Assembly (NCBI GenBank): GCA_031546985.1
Contig: JAVBJN010000017.1
Span: 1-64,000, forward strand
Direction: 5' to 3'
Origin: JAVBJN01 sp031546985
Lineage (GTDB): Bacteria > Bacteroidota > Bacteroidia > Chitinophagales > Chitinophagaceae
DNA: 64,000 nucleotides
This document shows, in pieces, positions 25,225-33,602 of this stretch. The position numbers and the translations under genes are program-made. How positions within the stretch are numbered: position 1 is the first letter of the stretch; each line of letters begins with the position of its first letter. The notes beneath the pieces were generated by a model. It searched no databases. It was not told the origin of the DNA and saw nothing but the letters and a program-made list of their open reading frames with translations.

Positions 25225-26892
25225 ATGAAAAAAATAAGCTTATTCACACTAATGCTGAGTGGCATCATTAGTGTAAACGCATGGGCACAAGCGCCTAAAA
25301 AATTCAACTATCAGGGTGTAGCACGCACTACAAATGGTGCAGCTATGGCCAATAAAACGATAGCACTGCGCATCAACATTATGGATGGTAGCGCTTCTAA
25401 TCCCCCGGTATATTCAGAAACCCATACCGTTACTACCAATGCTTATGGGCTTTACAACCTGGCCATAGGTGCAGGAACGCCGGTAACCGGCAACATGAAC
25501 CTCATTAACTGGGGTGGCGCCGATTACTACGTTGGTGTAGATATTGATCCTGCCGGTGGTACAAACTATGTTTCGCTGGGTGGCACTCAATTGCTTAGTG
25601 TGCCTTACGCATTGTATGCAGCGTCATCGGCAGCAGGGGCACCTGGCCCGCAAGGACCTCAAGGCCCGGCCGGACCCGCAGGTGCAATTGGCGCTACCGG
25701 ACCCGCAGGCCCGGCCGGTGCACAAGGGCCACAGGGCGTAGCAGGTACTGCCGGCGCTACGGGCACTACAGGGGCTACGGGAGCTACAGGGGCCACTGGC
25801 CCACAAGGCCCTGCCGGACCCACTGGTGCTACCGGTGCTACAGGCCCCGCCGGTACAGGCAATATTACAGGCACTACCGGCTACCTTGCCAAATTTACAG
25901 GTACTAATGCCGCAGGTAACTCTGTGGTATTCGAAAACAATAACAAGATTGGCTTAGGAACTACAACACCTGTAAGCAAACTGGAAATCTCCGGCACCGA
26001 TTCTATAGCCATTAAGGCAACCAGTGCATATGGCAGCCAGATCTCACAAGGTATCATCCGTTCGGAATATAACGGTACCACTGTAAACAACCATGCCGCC
26101 ATGATCGCAGTAGCGCTTCCCAGCCAAAGTATACCAACAGGTACTGGTATACTGGCAGCAGGCGGTAATACAGGCGTTTTGGGCCGTGGCCTGGCCAACA
26201 ACTCAGGGGCCAACGATGAAATACATGGCGTATTTGGCGAGGCTTACGGTACTGCCGGCGTTACAATGGGCGTGGTAGGTATTGCAGATGCTTACACCAC
26301 TACAGCCTCCGGCACCAAAGTTGGTATCTACGGTTTTGCAGATGGCGGCACCAACACATTTGCAGGTTACTTCGATGGCAATGTTTATGTATCCGGTACC
26401 CTGGCCAAAGCCGGTGGTACGTTTAAAATAGACCACCCGCTCGATCCGGAAAACAAATACCTGAGCCACAGTTTCGTGGAAAGTCCCGATATGATGAACA
26501 TCTATAATGGCAACATTACCACCAATGCCAATGGCGTAGCTACGGTAACCATGCCCGATTATTTTGATGCGCTGAACAAAGACTACCGCTACCAGCTTAC
26601 CGTGATAGGCACATTTGCACAAGCCATTGTAGGCGAAAAGATGAACGGTAACCAGTTTACCATTAAAACCAGCGTACCCAATGTAGAAGTAAGCTGGCAG
26701 GTAACCGGTGTGCGCCAGGATGCATGGGCCAATGCACACAGGGTACAACCCGAAACAGAAAAAGAAGCCCAGAACAAAGGCAAATACCTGACACCTGTAG
26801 AGTTGGGAAAACCTAAAGAAGCTGCTATTATCTATATTAAGAAAACCGCAGGAGAGGGCCTGAGCGCTCCCACTCCTCAAAAAAGAAAATAA
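25225..26892 (+). CDS. Secreted collagen-like fibre protein, second gene of module A
   Basis: A 555-residue exported protein. Signal peptide to about residue 21, then a 110-residue N-terminal beta domain that starts KFNYQGVARTTNGA and ends PYALYAA. That domain is shared with the protein at 27986-29293. Residues 138-212 are 25 unbroken Gly-X-Y triplets rich in GPQ, GPA and GAT, which would form a collagen triple helix. The remaining 340 residues are a beta-rich head ending in a charged Lys-rich tail (APTPQKRK). No T9SS tail and no S74 domain are present. A trimeric surface fibre is likely from the triplets. Preceded 24 bases upstream by a small T9SS protein; a terminator follows. Confidence 0.85.
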   Translation: MKKISLFTLMLSGIISVNAWAQAPKKFNYQGVARTTNGAAMANKTIALRINIMDGSASNPPVYSETHTVTTNAYGLYNLAIGAGTPVTGNMNLINWGGADYYVGVDIDPAGGTNYVSLGGTQLLSVPYALYAASSAAGAPGPQGPQGPAGPAGAIGATGPAGPAGAQGPQGVAGTAGATGTTGATGATGATGPQGPAGPTGATGATGPAGTGNITGTTGYLAKFTGTNAAGNSVVFENNNKIGLGTTTPVSKLEISGTDSIAIKATSAYGSQISQGIIRSEYNGTTVNNHAAMIAVALPSQSIPTGTGILAAGGNTGVLGRGLANNSGANDEIHGVFGEAYGTAGVTMGVVGIADAYTTTASGTKVGIYGFADGGTNTFAGYFDGNVYVSGTLAKAGGTFKIDHPLDPENKYLSHSFVESPDMMNIYNGNITTNANGVATVTMPDYFDALNKDYRYQLTVIGTFAQAIVGEKMNGNQFTIKTSVPNVEVSWQVTGVRQDAWANAHRVQPETEKEAQNKGKYLTPVELGKPKEAAIIYIKKTAGEGLSAPTPQKRK

Positions 26893-26908
26893 AACAACAC
26901 CATGCTTT

Positions 26909-26938
26909 AGCCGCCTCCATACAGGGGGCGGCTTTTAG
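26909..26938 (+). terminator. Intrinsic terminator of module A
   Basis: A 10-bp stem with one wobble (AGCCGCCTCC with GGGGGCGGCT), a 5-base loop and a TTTT tail, 17 bases after the stop codon. Confidence 0.8.
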
Positions 26939-27179
26939 TAAACGGATAACGGCTACTTGTTTCACCCGTTGCATAAAAACAAAAAATCACCCTTTCGTGA
27001 ACTTTAACAGGGTTATAAACGTTATATACACTTTAGCAGCCGTACCACCCAACCAAATGTTTACATGCGGGTATCTAAATAGTGTAATCGCATCAACCAC
27101 GCTTGCCTATCTCTGGTTGTAAAACAAGCGGATGCACCGCTTCCTTATTTAGGAAATAAAACAGTGGTATGTTTTATAG

Positions 27180-27209
27180 AAGTCCCTGCAGCAATGCAGG
27201 GGCTTTTTT
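27180..27209 (+). terminator. Orphan intrinsic terminator
   Basis: AAGTCCCTGCA pairs with TGCAGGGGCTT (one wobble) around GCAA, followed by six T. No coding gene lies between the module A terminator and this hairpin. The sequence nearly repeats the 16904-16938 terminator. Confidence 0.75.
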
Positions 27210-27425
27210 GTGTGCGCTACTGTTCTTCCTGCTATACCACCAGCGTGGCAATGAGCGCTTTAGCCATTCCGAAGTATGATTTTAAACTGTTTTTGAACTT
27301 ATGCAGGCATCCGCCGCCAACCTCATACTAAGCCAAACTTGCCAGTCACAGGCCAATCTTAACCACTAAATCAATGCATAAAACCAGCTTTTGCGGGCAG
27401 AGTAAATTGCTAAAAATTCCAAACT

Positions 27426-27938
27426 ATGAAAAAGTCAATACTTACGTTGCTAGGCATGGCTTGCGGCACACTCGCTGCTTTCTCTCAGAGTATAGGACCA
27501 TCTACTTTAAACGCAGCCGGCGGCAGTGCAGTAGTATCGGGCAATACTTATGAATGGTCGGTGGGCGAAATGGCGGTGGTCTCTACCTATGCAGATGCAT
27601 CGCTGGTGGTAACCCAGGGCGTACTGCAACCCAATGGCTCGGGCACCACAGGCATTAATGAGCATACCTTGTCTGACAAGCTGCTGCAAGTATACCCTAA
27701 CCCCGCCAGCAGCGTACTCAACATTCAACCCAATTTTGGCAGAGATTGTAACCTGATCTATCAACTGCAGGACATTACCGGAAAAACCATGCTCGCCGGA
27801 GAGCAAGCCAGCGCCACCGGAAAAACGTTGGTGCAAGTGAACCTGAACAACCTGGTGAGCGGCAGTTACCTGCTGCAGGTACAGGTAAAAACCGGCAAAG
27901 ACACCTACAGCAATGTATATAAGATACAGAAACTGTAA
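27426..27938 (+). CDS. Small T9SS-exported protein, first gene of fibre module B
   Basis: A 170-residue paralogue of the gene at 24682. Signal peptide to about residue 21 (LAAFSQ), the conserved unit STLNAAGGSAVVSGNTYEWSV and VTQGVLQPNG, then a T9SS type A sorting domain (LLQVYPNPASSVLNI, QDITGKTML, LVSGSYLLQVQ, NVYKIQKL). It lies 47 bases before the S74 fibre protein, mirroring module A. The two small proteins share order and key motifs, but their sorting domains have diverged, so the duplication is not recent. Function unknown. Confidence 0.8.
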   Translation: MKKSILTLLGMACGTLAAFSQSIGPSTLNAAGGSAVVSGNTYEWSVGEMAVVSTYADASLVVTQGVLQPNGSGTTGINEHTLSDKLLQVYPNPASSVLNIQPNFGRDCNLIYQLQDITGKTMLAGEQASATGKTLVQVNLNNLVSGSYLLQVQVKTGKDTYSNVYKIQKL

Positions 27939-27985
27939 CCCCAATCAACCTATCCCATTCACAAACAACCTCAAAGCCCTATTTT

Positions 27986-29293
27986 ATGAAAAAGATCTTA
28001 TCTCTTCTCACGATCATATTGAGCCTCAGCATGATGCAGGTTCAGGCACAGATTCCCGGCATGTTTAACTACCAGGGTGTAGCCCGTAACGGCAGCGGCG
28101 CGCCGCTGGCCAACCAAAACATTGGCTTGCAAATATCTATACTCGATGCTACCTCTGCCGGCACGGAACTGTATAAGGAAACACACGCGGCAACCACCAA
28201 TGCCTATGGCCTCTTCAATGTAATGGTAGGCGGCGGTACCGTTGTATCTGGCAACCTGAGCAGCATTGACTGGATGAGCGCCTCCAAATTCATTAAAATT
28301 GAAATGGACCCTGCCGGTGGCACCACTTATACGGCCCTGGGCACTCCTTCGCAACTCATTGCCGTACCTTATGCTATGAGCGCCAAAGCATTGCAAGCCA
28401 CTTCCGACGGTGGCCTGGGCATTCGCGGCAATGCCGCTTCGAGCCTTTGGGTAGGCTTTTACGAAAACAATATTTACAGGGGTTACCTGGGTAGCTACTC
28501 TGGCAAGAACGAAGATGTGGATATTGGTACCGGTGGTGGCAATACCCTGGGTAGCATGCACCTGACCATTGGCGCTGTACCCAAACTTACGGTAGACTCT
28601 ATTGGCCGTGTGGGTATAGGTACCCGCTATCCGCAAACCAACCTCCAGGTTGCATCTGCCGCAGGCGATATGATTAATATTGGCAACCAAAACGGCTGGA
28701 CCGCCGTAGGCCTTGCCAACTCCGGTTCGGGCCCTTACAATGTTATTGGTAATGGTGGTAGTTACCTGAGCTTCCTGTATGCTGCCACGCCTACTACCAG
28801 CCTGAGCGCCACCAACTCTAAAATGCTGATGGATGGCAGCACCAATACCTTCCGCCCTACCAACGATAACAGTATGTCGCTGGGTGCCAATGGCTCGCGG
28901 TGGACTGCAGTATGGGCTGCCAACGGTACAGTGCAAACCTCCGACGAACGGTACAAAACCAATATACAACCGCTCTCTCCCGGCTTAACCGAGGTAATGA
29001 GCCTGAAACCAATTTCCTATGCCTGGAAAAATGAAAACCTGCGCCTGGGTACCGGCATTAACTATGGCTTCTCTGCCCAGGAACTGAGCAGCACCCTGCC
29101 CGATCTGGTGATTCACTCGCAAACACCGGTAGATAAGGAAACCGGTAAACTTACTGCCGAATACCCGGACACTTACGGTGTAAAATATGCCGAGCTTACG
29201 CCTGTGCTGGTAAAAGCCATACAGGAACAACAAGCGATGATAGAAACCTTGCAGCAACGCATCCAACAACTGGAAGCTGCACAAAATAAATAA
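27986..29293 (+). CDS. Secreted tail-fibre-like protein with C-terminal peptidase S74 chaperone domain
   Basis: A 435-residue exported protein. Signal peptide to about residue 21 (MQVQAQ), then the MFNYQGVARNGSGAP N-terminal domain also present in the collagen-like protein of module A, a beta-rich middle with repeated GxVGIGT turns, and a C-terminal peptidase S74 domain. That domain begins TSDERYKTNIQPL, continues GFSAQELSSTLPDLV and ends in a coiled coil (EQQAMIETLQQRIQQLE). In phage tail spikes the S74 domain trimerises and then cuts itself off. No other phage genes are nearby. With the small T9SS gene before it, this forms a second copy of the module. Surface fibre is likely; ligand unknown. 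Confidence 0.85.
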   Translation: MKKILSLLTIILSLSMMQVQAQIPGMFNYQGVARNGSGAPLANQNIGLQISILDATSAGTELYKETHAATTNAYGLFNVMVGGGTVVSGNLSSIDWMSASKFIKIEMDPAGGTTYTALGTPSQLIAVPYAMSAKALQATSDGGLGIRGNAASSLWVGFYENNIYRGYLGSYSGKNEDVDIGTGGGNTLGSMHLTIGAVPKLTVDSIGRVGIGTRYPQTNLQVASAAGDMINIGNQNGWTAVGLANSGSGPYNVIGNGGSYLSFLYAATPTTSLSATNSKMLMDGSTNTFRPTNDNSMSLGANGSRWTAVWAANGTVQTSDERYKTNIQPLSPGLTEVMSLKPISYAWKNENLRLGTGINYGFSAQELSSTLPDLVIHSQTPVDKETGKLTAEYPDTYGVKYAELTPVLVKAIQEQQAMIETLQQRIQQLEAAQNK

Positions 29294-29337
29294 CCCATAT
29301 TTTCGGTTTTCAGCACCATTGTACAACAATTACCAAC

Positions 29338-29362
29338 AGGGCCGGATCATCCGGCTCTTTTG
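29338..29362 (+). terminator. Intrinsic terminator of module B
   Basis: AGGGCCGG pairs with CCGGCTCT (one wobble) around ATCAT, followed by TTTT. Confidence 0.7.
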
Positions 29363-29398
29363 GTTTCTATAAGGGTGTTTCCCGACACTGTTATATAC

Positions 29399-29430
29399 AA
29401 GAAGGGCCGGTACAATACCGGCCCTTCTTT
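29399..29430 (-). terminator. Intrinsic terminator of leuS
   Basis: A 14-bp perfect stem (AAGAAGGGCCGGTA with TACCGGCCCTTCTT) around a CAA loop, with T or A runs outside. It lies 23 bases beyond the leuS stop codon. Confidence 0.85.
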
Positions 29431-29452
29431 ATATTCCTAAATCAGATGCGCT

Positions 29453-32227
29453 TTACATCACCACATTAATCATCTTTCCTTTAACGAAGATGATCTTTTT
29501 AGGCGCTTTGCCCTCTAACCAGCGTTGTACATGTTCATTGCCCAATACCGCCGCTTCAATCGAAGCCTGGTCTGCATCGAGTGCAAACTCCATTTCGGTA
29601 CGGGTTTTACCATTAATGGCTACGGGGTACAGTTTGCTGCTCTCTACCAGGTAGGTTTCGTTGTAAACCGGGTATGCGGCATCGAGTACAGAACCTTCCA
29701 TCCCCAGTTGCTGCCACAGCTCCTCGGCAATATGCGGCGCGTAAGGCGTAAGCAAAACTACCAGGTCTTTCAAAATGGCTTTTTTGCTACACTTGAGCGC
29801 GCTCAGCTCGTTTACACAAATCATAAACTGGCTTACTGCGGTGTTGTAGGCAAAAGCATTGGTATCGTTGTCGATCTTTTTAATGGTTTTGTGCAACGCC
29901 TTTAATTCTTCTGGTGTTGGCGCTTCATCGGTCACCTGCCAGCCGTTGTGCTCGTCGGCAAACAAACGCCAGAATTTCTTGAGGAAACGGTGCACACCCT
30001 CAATACCTTTGGTATCCCAGGGTTTAGACACATCTATCGGCCCCAGGAACATTTCGTACATCCGGAAGGTATCTGCGCCGTATTGCTCTACAATCACATC
30101 GGGATTTACCACATTGTACTTCGACTTCGACATTTTTTCCACGCCGGAGCCGCAGATGTATTTACCATCCTCGAGCATAAATTCTGCATTGGCATAATCA
30201 GGGCGCCAGTTACTGAACGCTTTTACATCCAGCTCTACACCATCCACCATATTTACATCTACATGAAGTGTATCGGTTTCGTGCTGGTCTTTAAGGCCTG
30301 CAGAAACAAAGGTATTGGTGCCGTGTATGCGGTATACAAAACGGCTGCTGCCCTGTATCATACCCTGGTTAATAAGGCGGCCAAACGGCTCCTCAAAAGG
30401 AATATAACCCAGGTCGAACAAGGCTTTAGTCCACATGCGGCTATAGAGCAAGTGCCCTACGGCGTGCTCAGTGCCACCAATGTACACATCTACCTGGTTC
30501 CAGTATTTAACCGCATCGGCACCCACCAGTTCGTTATCGTTGTGCGGGTCCATATACCGCAGAAAATACCAGCTGCTGCCAGCATAACCGGGCATGGTAT
30601 TGGTTTCGCGCACAGTATGATCTGCCAGGTTTACCCAATCGGTAATATTGGCCAGCGGGCCCTGCCCTTCGGGACCCGGACTGTAGGTATCTACATGCGG
30701 CAACTCTACCGGCAGGTCGGTTTCCGGTAAGGTATACGCCACGCCGTTTTTATAAATAACCGGGAAAGGCTCGCCCCAGTAACGCTGGCGGCTAAAACCT
30801 GCATCGCGCAAGCGGAAATTCACTTTGCGGTGCCCGATGTTCATTTTTTCGATTTCGGCCAGGATGGTGTCCTGGGCCTGCTTTACTTCCATACCGTTCA
30901 AAAGACCGGAATGGGCCAGCTTACCCGATTTTTCGGTGTAGGCAGCTCCATCTGTATCCTGCCCTTCGAAAATAGCAGGGATGGGCAGTTTAAAGTGTGT
31001 AGCAAAAGCATGGTCGCGATCGTCGCCAGCAGGTACCGCCATAATGGCGCCGGTACCGTAACCTGCGAGCACATATTCTGATATCCAAACCGGAATTTTA
31101 TCTCCGGTAAACGGATGCACAGCATAAGCGCCGGTAAAACAACCGGTTACCTGCTTCACATCTGACATACGCTCGCGCTCGGAGCGGCTTTGCACATACT
31201 GGATGTACGCTTCTACTTCCTGTTTTTGTGCAGCGCTGGTAATAGAGGCCACCATTTCGTGATCGGGTGCTACCACCATAAAGCTTACGCCAAAAATGGT
31301 ATCGGGTCGGGTGGTAAACACTTTCAGCGCCGGAATGGCCTGCTGCTCGGTTTGCAGGGCAAAGTTGACCTCTGCCCCCTGACTTTTGCCTATCCAGTTG
31401 CGCTGCATCTCTTTCATAGCATCGGTCCACTCCAGGGTATCGAGCCCGGAGAGCAGGCGATCGGCATATTCGGTAATGCGCAGGAACCACTGGCTCATCT
31501 TCTTTTTCACCACCGGGTGGCCGCCACGCTCGCTCACGCCATTGATCACTTCGTCATTGGCCAGCACGGTGCCCAATGCCTCGCACCAGTTTACCTCGGC
31601 GTGTGCCAGGTAAGCCAGGCGGTACTCCATGAGTATGCGGCGCTGTTCGGTTTCATTCATCGCTTTCCACTCCGCAGCGGTAAAAGCTATAGCAGCATCG
31701 CCGGGGCAGGTGTGCAATACGTTTCCTTCCTGCTCAAAGGCGGCAATAAGCGTGTCGATATGCTCGGCTTTATTGCTGCGGCGGTTAAACCAGCCGTTGA
31801 ACAATTGCAGGAAGATCCATTGCGTCCATTTATAATATTTAGGATCGCTGGTGCGCACTTCGCGATCCCAATCGTAGCAAAACCCGATATTATCGAGCTG
31901 CTCACGGTAGCGTTGAATATTCTTTTCGGTGGTTACAGACGGGTGCTGCCCGGTTTCGATAGCGTATTGCTCCGCTGGCAACCCAAATGCATCATACCCC
32001 ATCGGGTGTAGTACGTTAAACCCTTTAAGTCGCTTATACCGGCTAAAAATATCTGAAGCAATATAGCCCAGCGGATGGCCTACATGTAGTCCGGCGCCGG
32101 AAGGATAAGGAAACATATCCAGTACGTAATACTTAGGTTTATCGCTCTGGTGCGATACTTTATAGCTCTTGTTTTCTTTCCAGAACTCCTGCCATTTCTT
32201 CTCAATGGCCCTGAACTGATATTCCAT
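29453..32227 (-). CDS. leuS: Leucyl-tRNA synthetase
   Basis: A 924-residue class I synthetase charging tRNA-Leu. HIGH-type motif HVGH at residues 48-51 in YPSGAGLHVGHPLGY, KMSKS at about residue 700 (VEKMSKSKYNVV), and a CP1 editing domain between, with TTRPDTIFG and the post-transfer editing region near GYGTGAIMAVPAGDDRDHAFA. Length is somewhat above that of the usual bacterial LeuRS because of insertions typical of Bacteroidota (for example residues about 125-190, FEQEGNVLHTCPG). Monocistronic, divergent from ftsX, with a TAATTTTG promoter element 64 bases upstream. Confidence 0.97.
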   Translation of the reverse strand: MEYQFRAIEKKWQEFWKENKSYKVSHQSDKPKYYVLDMFPYPSGAGLHVGHPLGYIASDIFSRYKRLKGFNVLHPMGYDAFGLPAEQYAIETGQHPSVTTEKNIQRYREQLDNIGFCYDWDREVRTSDPKYYKWTQWIFLQLFNGWFNRRSNKAEHIDTLIAAFEQEGNVLHTCPGDAAIAFTAAEWKAMNETEQRRILMEYRLAYLAHAEVNWCEALGTVLANDEVINGVSERGGHPVVKKKMSQWFLRITEYADRLLSGLDTLEWTDAMKEMQRNWIGKSQGAEVNFALQTEQQAIPALKVFTTRPDTIFGVSFMVVAPDHEMVASITSAAQKQEVEAYIQYVQSRSERERMSDVKQVTGCFTGAYAVHPFTGDKIPVWISEYVLAGYGTGAIMAVPAGDDRDHAFATHFKLPIPAIFEGQDTDGAAYTEKSGKLAHSGLLNGMEVKQAQDTILAEIEKMNIGHRKVNFRLRDAGFSRQRYWGEPFPVIYKNGVAYTLPETDLPVELPHVDTYSPGPEGQGPLANITDWVNLADHTVRETNTMPGYAGSSWYFLRYMDPHNDNELVGADAVKYWNQVDVYIGGTEHAVGHLLYSRMWTKALFDLGYIPFEEPFGRLINQGMIQGSSRFVYRIHGTNTFVSAGLKDQHETDTLHVDVNMVDGVELDVKAFSNWRPDYANAEFMLEDGKYICGSGVEKMSKSKYNVVNPDVIVEQYGADTFRMYEMFLGPIDVSKPWDTKGIEGVHRFLKKFWRLFADEHNGWQVTDEAPTPEELKALHKTIKKIDNDTNAFAYNTAVSQFMICVNELSALKCSKKAILKDLVVLLTPYAPHIAEELWQQLGMEGSVLDAAYPVYNETYLVESSKLYPVAINGKTRTEMEFALDADQASIEAAVLGNEHVQRWLEGKAPKKIIFVKGKMINVVM

Positions 32228-32290
32228 AATTTTTATTGCTTCAATGACGTTAAAGGTCGTATCTTAAGCTAAGATGCATATTAAAAGCCT

Positions 32291-32298
32291 CAAAATTA
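32291..32298 (-). promoter_or_regulatory. Predicted -7 promoter element for leuS
   Basis: Reads TAATTTTG on the minus strand, a full TAnnTTTG match. It lies 20 bases from the opposing ftsX element, so the two promoters are packed back to back. Confidence 0.45.
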
Positions 32299-32318
32299 AG
32301 GAAACAGGGGATTTTTTA

Positions 32319-32326
32319 TATTTTTG
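32319..32326 (+). promoter_or_regulatory. Predicted -7 promoter element for ftsX
   Basis: TATTTTTG matches TAnnTTTG and ends 26 bases before the ATG at 32353. Confidence 0.45.
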
Positions 32327-32352
32327 ACCAAATCAAAAATGGAGTTGGACCT

Positions 32353-33231
32353 ATGGCTGAACAATTTGGCAAATCATACACCCGTAAAGCGAAGCCTACG
32401 TATTTCTACGCGATACTGGGTGTGGCGCTGGTGTTGTTTCTGCTGGGCGCGCTGGGCTGGATATTCCTGAATGCAGGCCAGTTGAGCAAAAACATGAAAG
32501 AAAAGGTGGAGTTGCAGGTGATTTTGCGGGATATGACCCGCGATGAAATGGCACAGAAACTGAAATCGATTACCGATATGCAACCTTTTGCAACCGGATC
32601 GGAATATATAACCAAAGACGCTGCTGCCCAAAGGTTTAAGCAGGAGTTTGGCGAAGATTTTATTGATGTGCTGGGCGGCGTAAACCCCTTGTACAGTTCA
32701 ATTAACGTAAAACTGCATGCCGAATACGTAAACAAAGACAGCCTGGCTAAAATTGAAGAATTTTACAAACAGAGCAATATTGTGCGCGAGGTAAGCTACC
32801 CCGGCTCGCTAGTGCAGGTGATGAACGACAACATTAAACGCATTGGCATAGCCTTGCTGGTATTGGCCGCGCTGCTGCTGGTAAGCGTTATTTTCCTGAT
32901 AGACAATACGGTACGCCTGGCCATGTTCAGCAACCGGTTCCTGATTAAAACCATGCAAATGGTGGGCGCCACCCGCTGGTTTATTGCCAAACCGTTTGAT
33001 ACCCGCGCGCTCATTAACGGGCTGGTAAGCGGCATTATCGCGGTAGCGGCCCTGATAGCTGTAAAAGTAGGCGCAGAATCGTTTATACCAGAGCTGAAAG
33101 CCATTCAGAGCGGGGTTTGGAACATTTTGCTGTACGCCGGTATTATTACCCTGGGTATCTGCATCTCCCTGTTCAGCACCCACCGTTCTGTTACAAAATA
33201 TTTAAAACTGCAACTGGACGATTTGTATTAA
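32353..33231 (+). CDS. ftsX: Cell division protein FtsX
   Basis: A 292-residue inner-membrane protein of the FtsX family, the permease partner of FtsE, which couples septal peptidoglycan hydrolase activation to division. Short cytoplasmic N-terminus, TM1 at about 18-42 (FYAILGVALVLFLLGALGWIFL), a periplasmic loop to about residue 165 with the usual VELQVILRDMT start, then three more TM helices (IGIALLVLAALLLVSVIFLI and two near the C-terminus). No ftsE is in the window, as is common in Bacteroidota. It heads a small group with DUF3098 38 bases downstream. Confidence 0.92.
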   Translation: MAEQFGKSYTRKAKPTYFYAILGVALVLFLLGALGWIFLNAGQLSKNMKEKVELQVILRDMTRDEMAQKLKSITDMQPFATGSEYITKDAAAQRFKQEFGEDFIDVLGGVNPLYSSINVKLHAEYVNKDSLAKIEEFYKQSNIVREVSYPGSLVQVMNDNIKRIGIALLVLAALLLVSVIFLIDNTVRLAMFSNRFLIKTMQMVGATRWFIAKPFDTRALINGLVSGIIAVAALIAVKVGAESFIPELKAIQSGVWNILLYAGIITLGICISLFSTHRSVTKYLKLQLDDLY

Positions 33232-33269
33232 TCCTTATTTACTGTAACATTGTATTCTAATTCCAGAAC

Positions 33270-33527
33270 ATGAATAAAAAACCTAATAATACGCAACGGG
33301 AATTTCTTTTTGGTAAAGAAAACTATATGCTCATGCTGGCCGGTCTGGCCATCCTGCTGATTGGTTTTGCCCTTATGTCGGGCGGTAAAAGCGCCGATCC
33401 TACTGTATTCAATGATTCTGAAATATTCAGTTTCCGCCGCATTACCCTGGCTCCTATTGTGGTAATGATTGGCTTCCTGGTAGAGGTGGTTGCTATTATG
33501 CGCCGCCCGAAGCAAAAAGGCGAATAA
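33270..33527 (+). CDS. DUF3098 small membrane protein
   Basis: An 85-residue protein with two TM helices, at about 23-42 (MLMLAGLAILLIGFALMSGG) and 58-76 (LAPIVVMIGFLVEVVAIM), joined by a short polar loop with FNDSEIFSFRRITLAP. This is the DUF3098 family, found in Bacteroidota between ftsX and uppP, exactly the order seen here. Its function is unknown; the steady link to division and undecaprenyl recycling suggests a role in envelope growth. It lies 38 bases after ftsX and is followed by a strong terminator. Confidence 0.88.
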   Translation: MNKKPNNTQREFLFGKENYMLMLAGLAILLIGFALMSGGKSADPTVFNDSEIFSFRRITLAPIVVMIGFLVEVVAIMRRPKQKGE

Positions 33528-33551
33528 CAAACTCTATAACCGAATTTTAAT

Positions 33552-33590
33552 ACAACAGCGAAACACCGTTTTCGCTGTTGTTGTTTTAAT
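33552..33590 (+). terminator. Intrinsic terminator between DUF3098 and uppP
   Basis: A 12-bp perfect stem (ACAACAGCGAAA with TTTCGCTGTTGT) and a 6-base loop, followed by TGTTTTAAT. It would cut ftsX-DUF3098 off from uppP or limit read-through into it. Confidence 0.85.
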
Positions 33591-33602
33591 CCTAATCCGC
33601 TC

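Larger units (their letters stand above)
26893..27425. other. 533-bp intergenic region, possible small RNA locus
   Basis: No coding frame worth calling. It holds the terminator of module A (26909-26938) and a second strong hairpin terminator at 27180-27209 that has no gene in front of it. The 27210-27425 part is the leader of module B, with no clear -7 box. A short transcript ending at the orphan terminator is possible. Confidence 0.5.

Noticed and set aside
25659..25874. A Pro/Val/Gly-rich minus-strand frame over the collagen triplets
   Set aside because: It is a mirror of the GXY codons and has no start context or homology cues.
27986..29293. A prophage, because of the S74 tail-spike domain
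   Set aside because: No integrase, terminase, capsid or tail genes are nearby, and the S74 domain also occurs in secreted Bacteroidota proteins.
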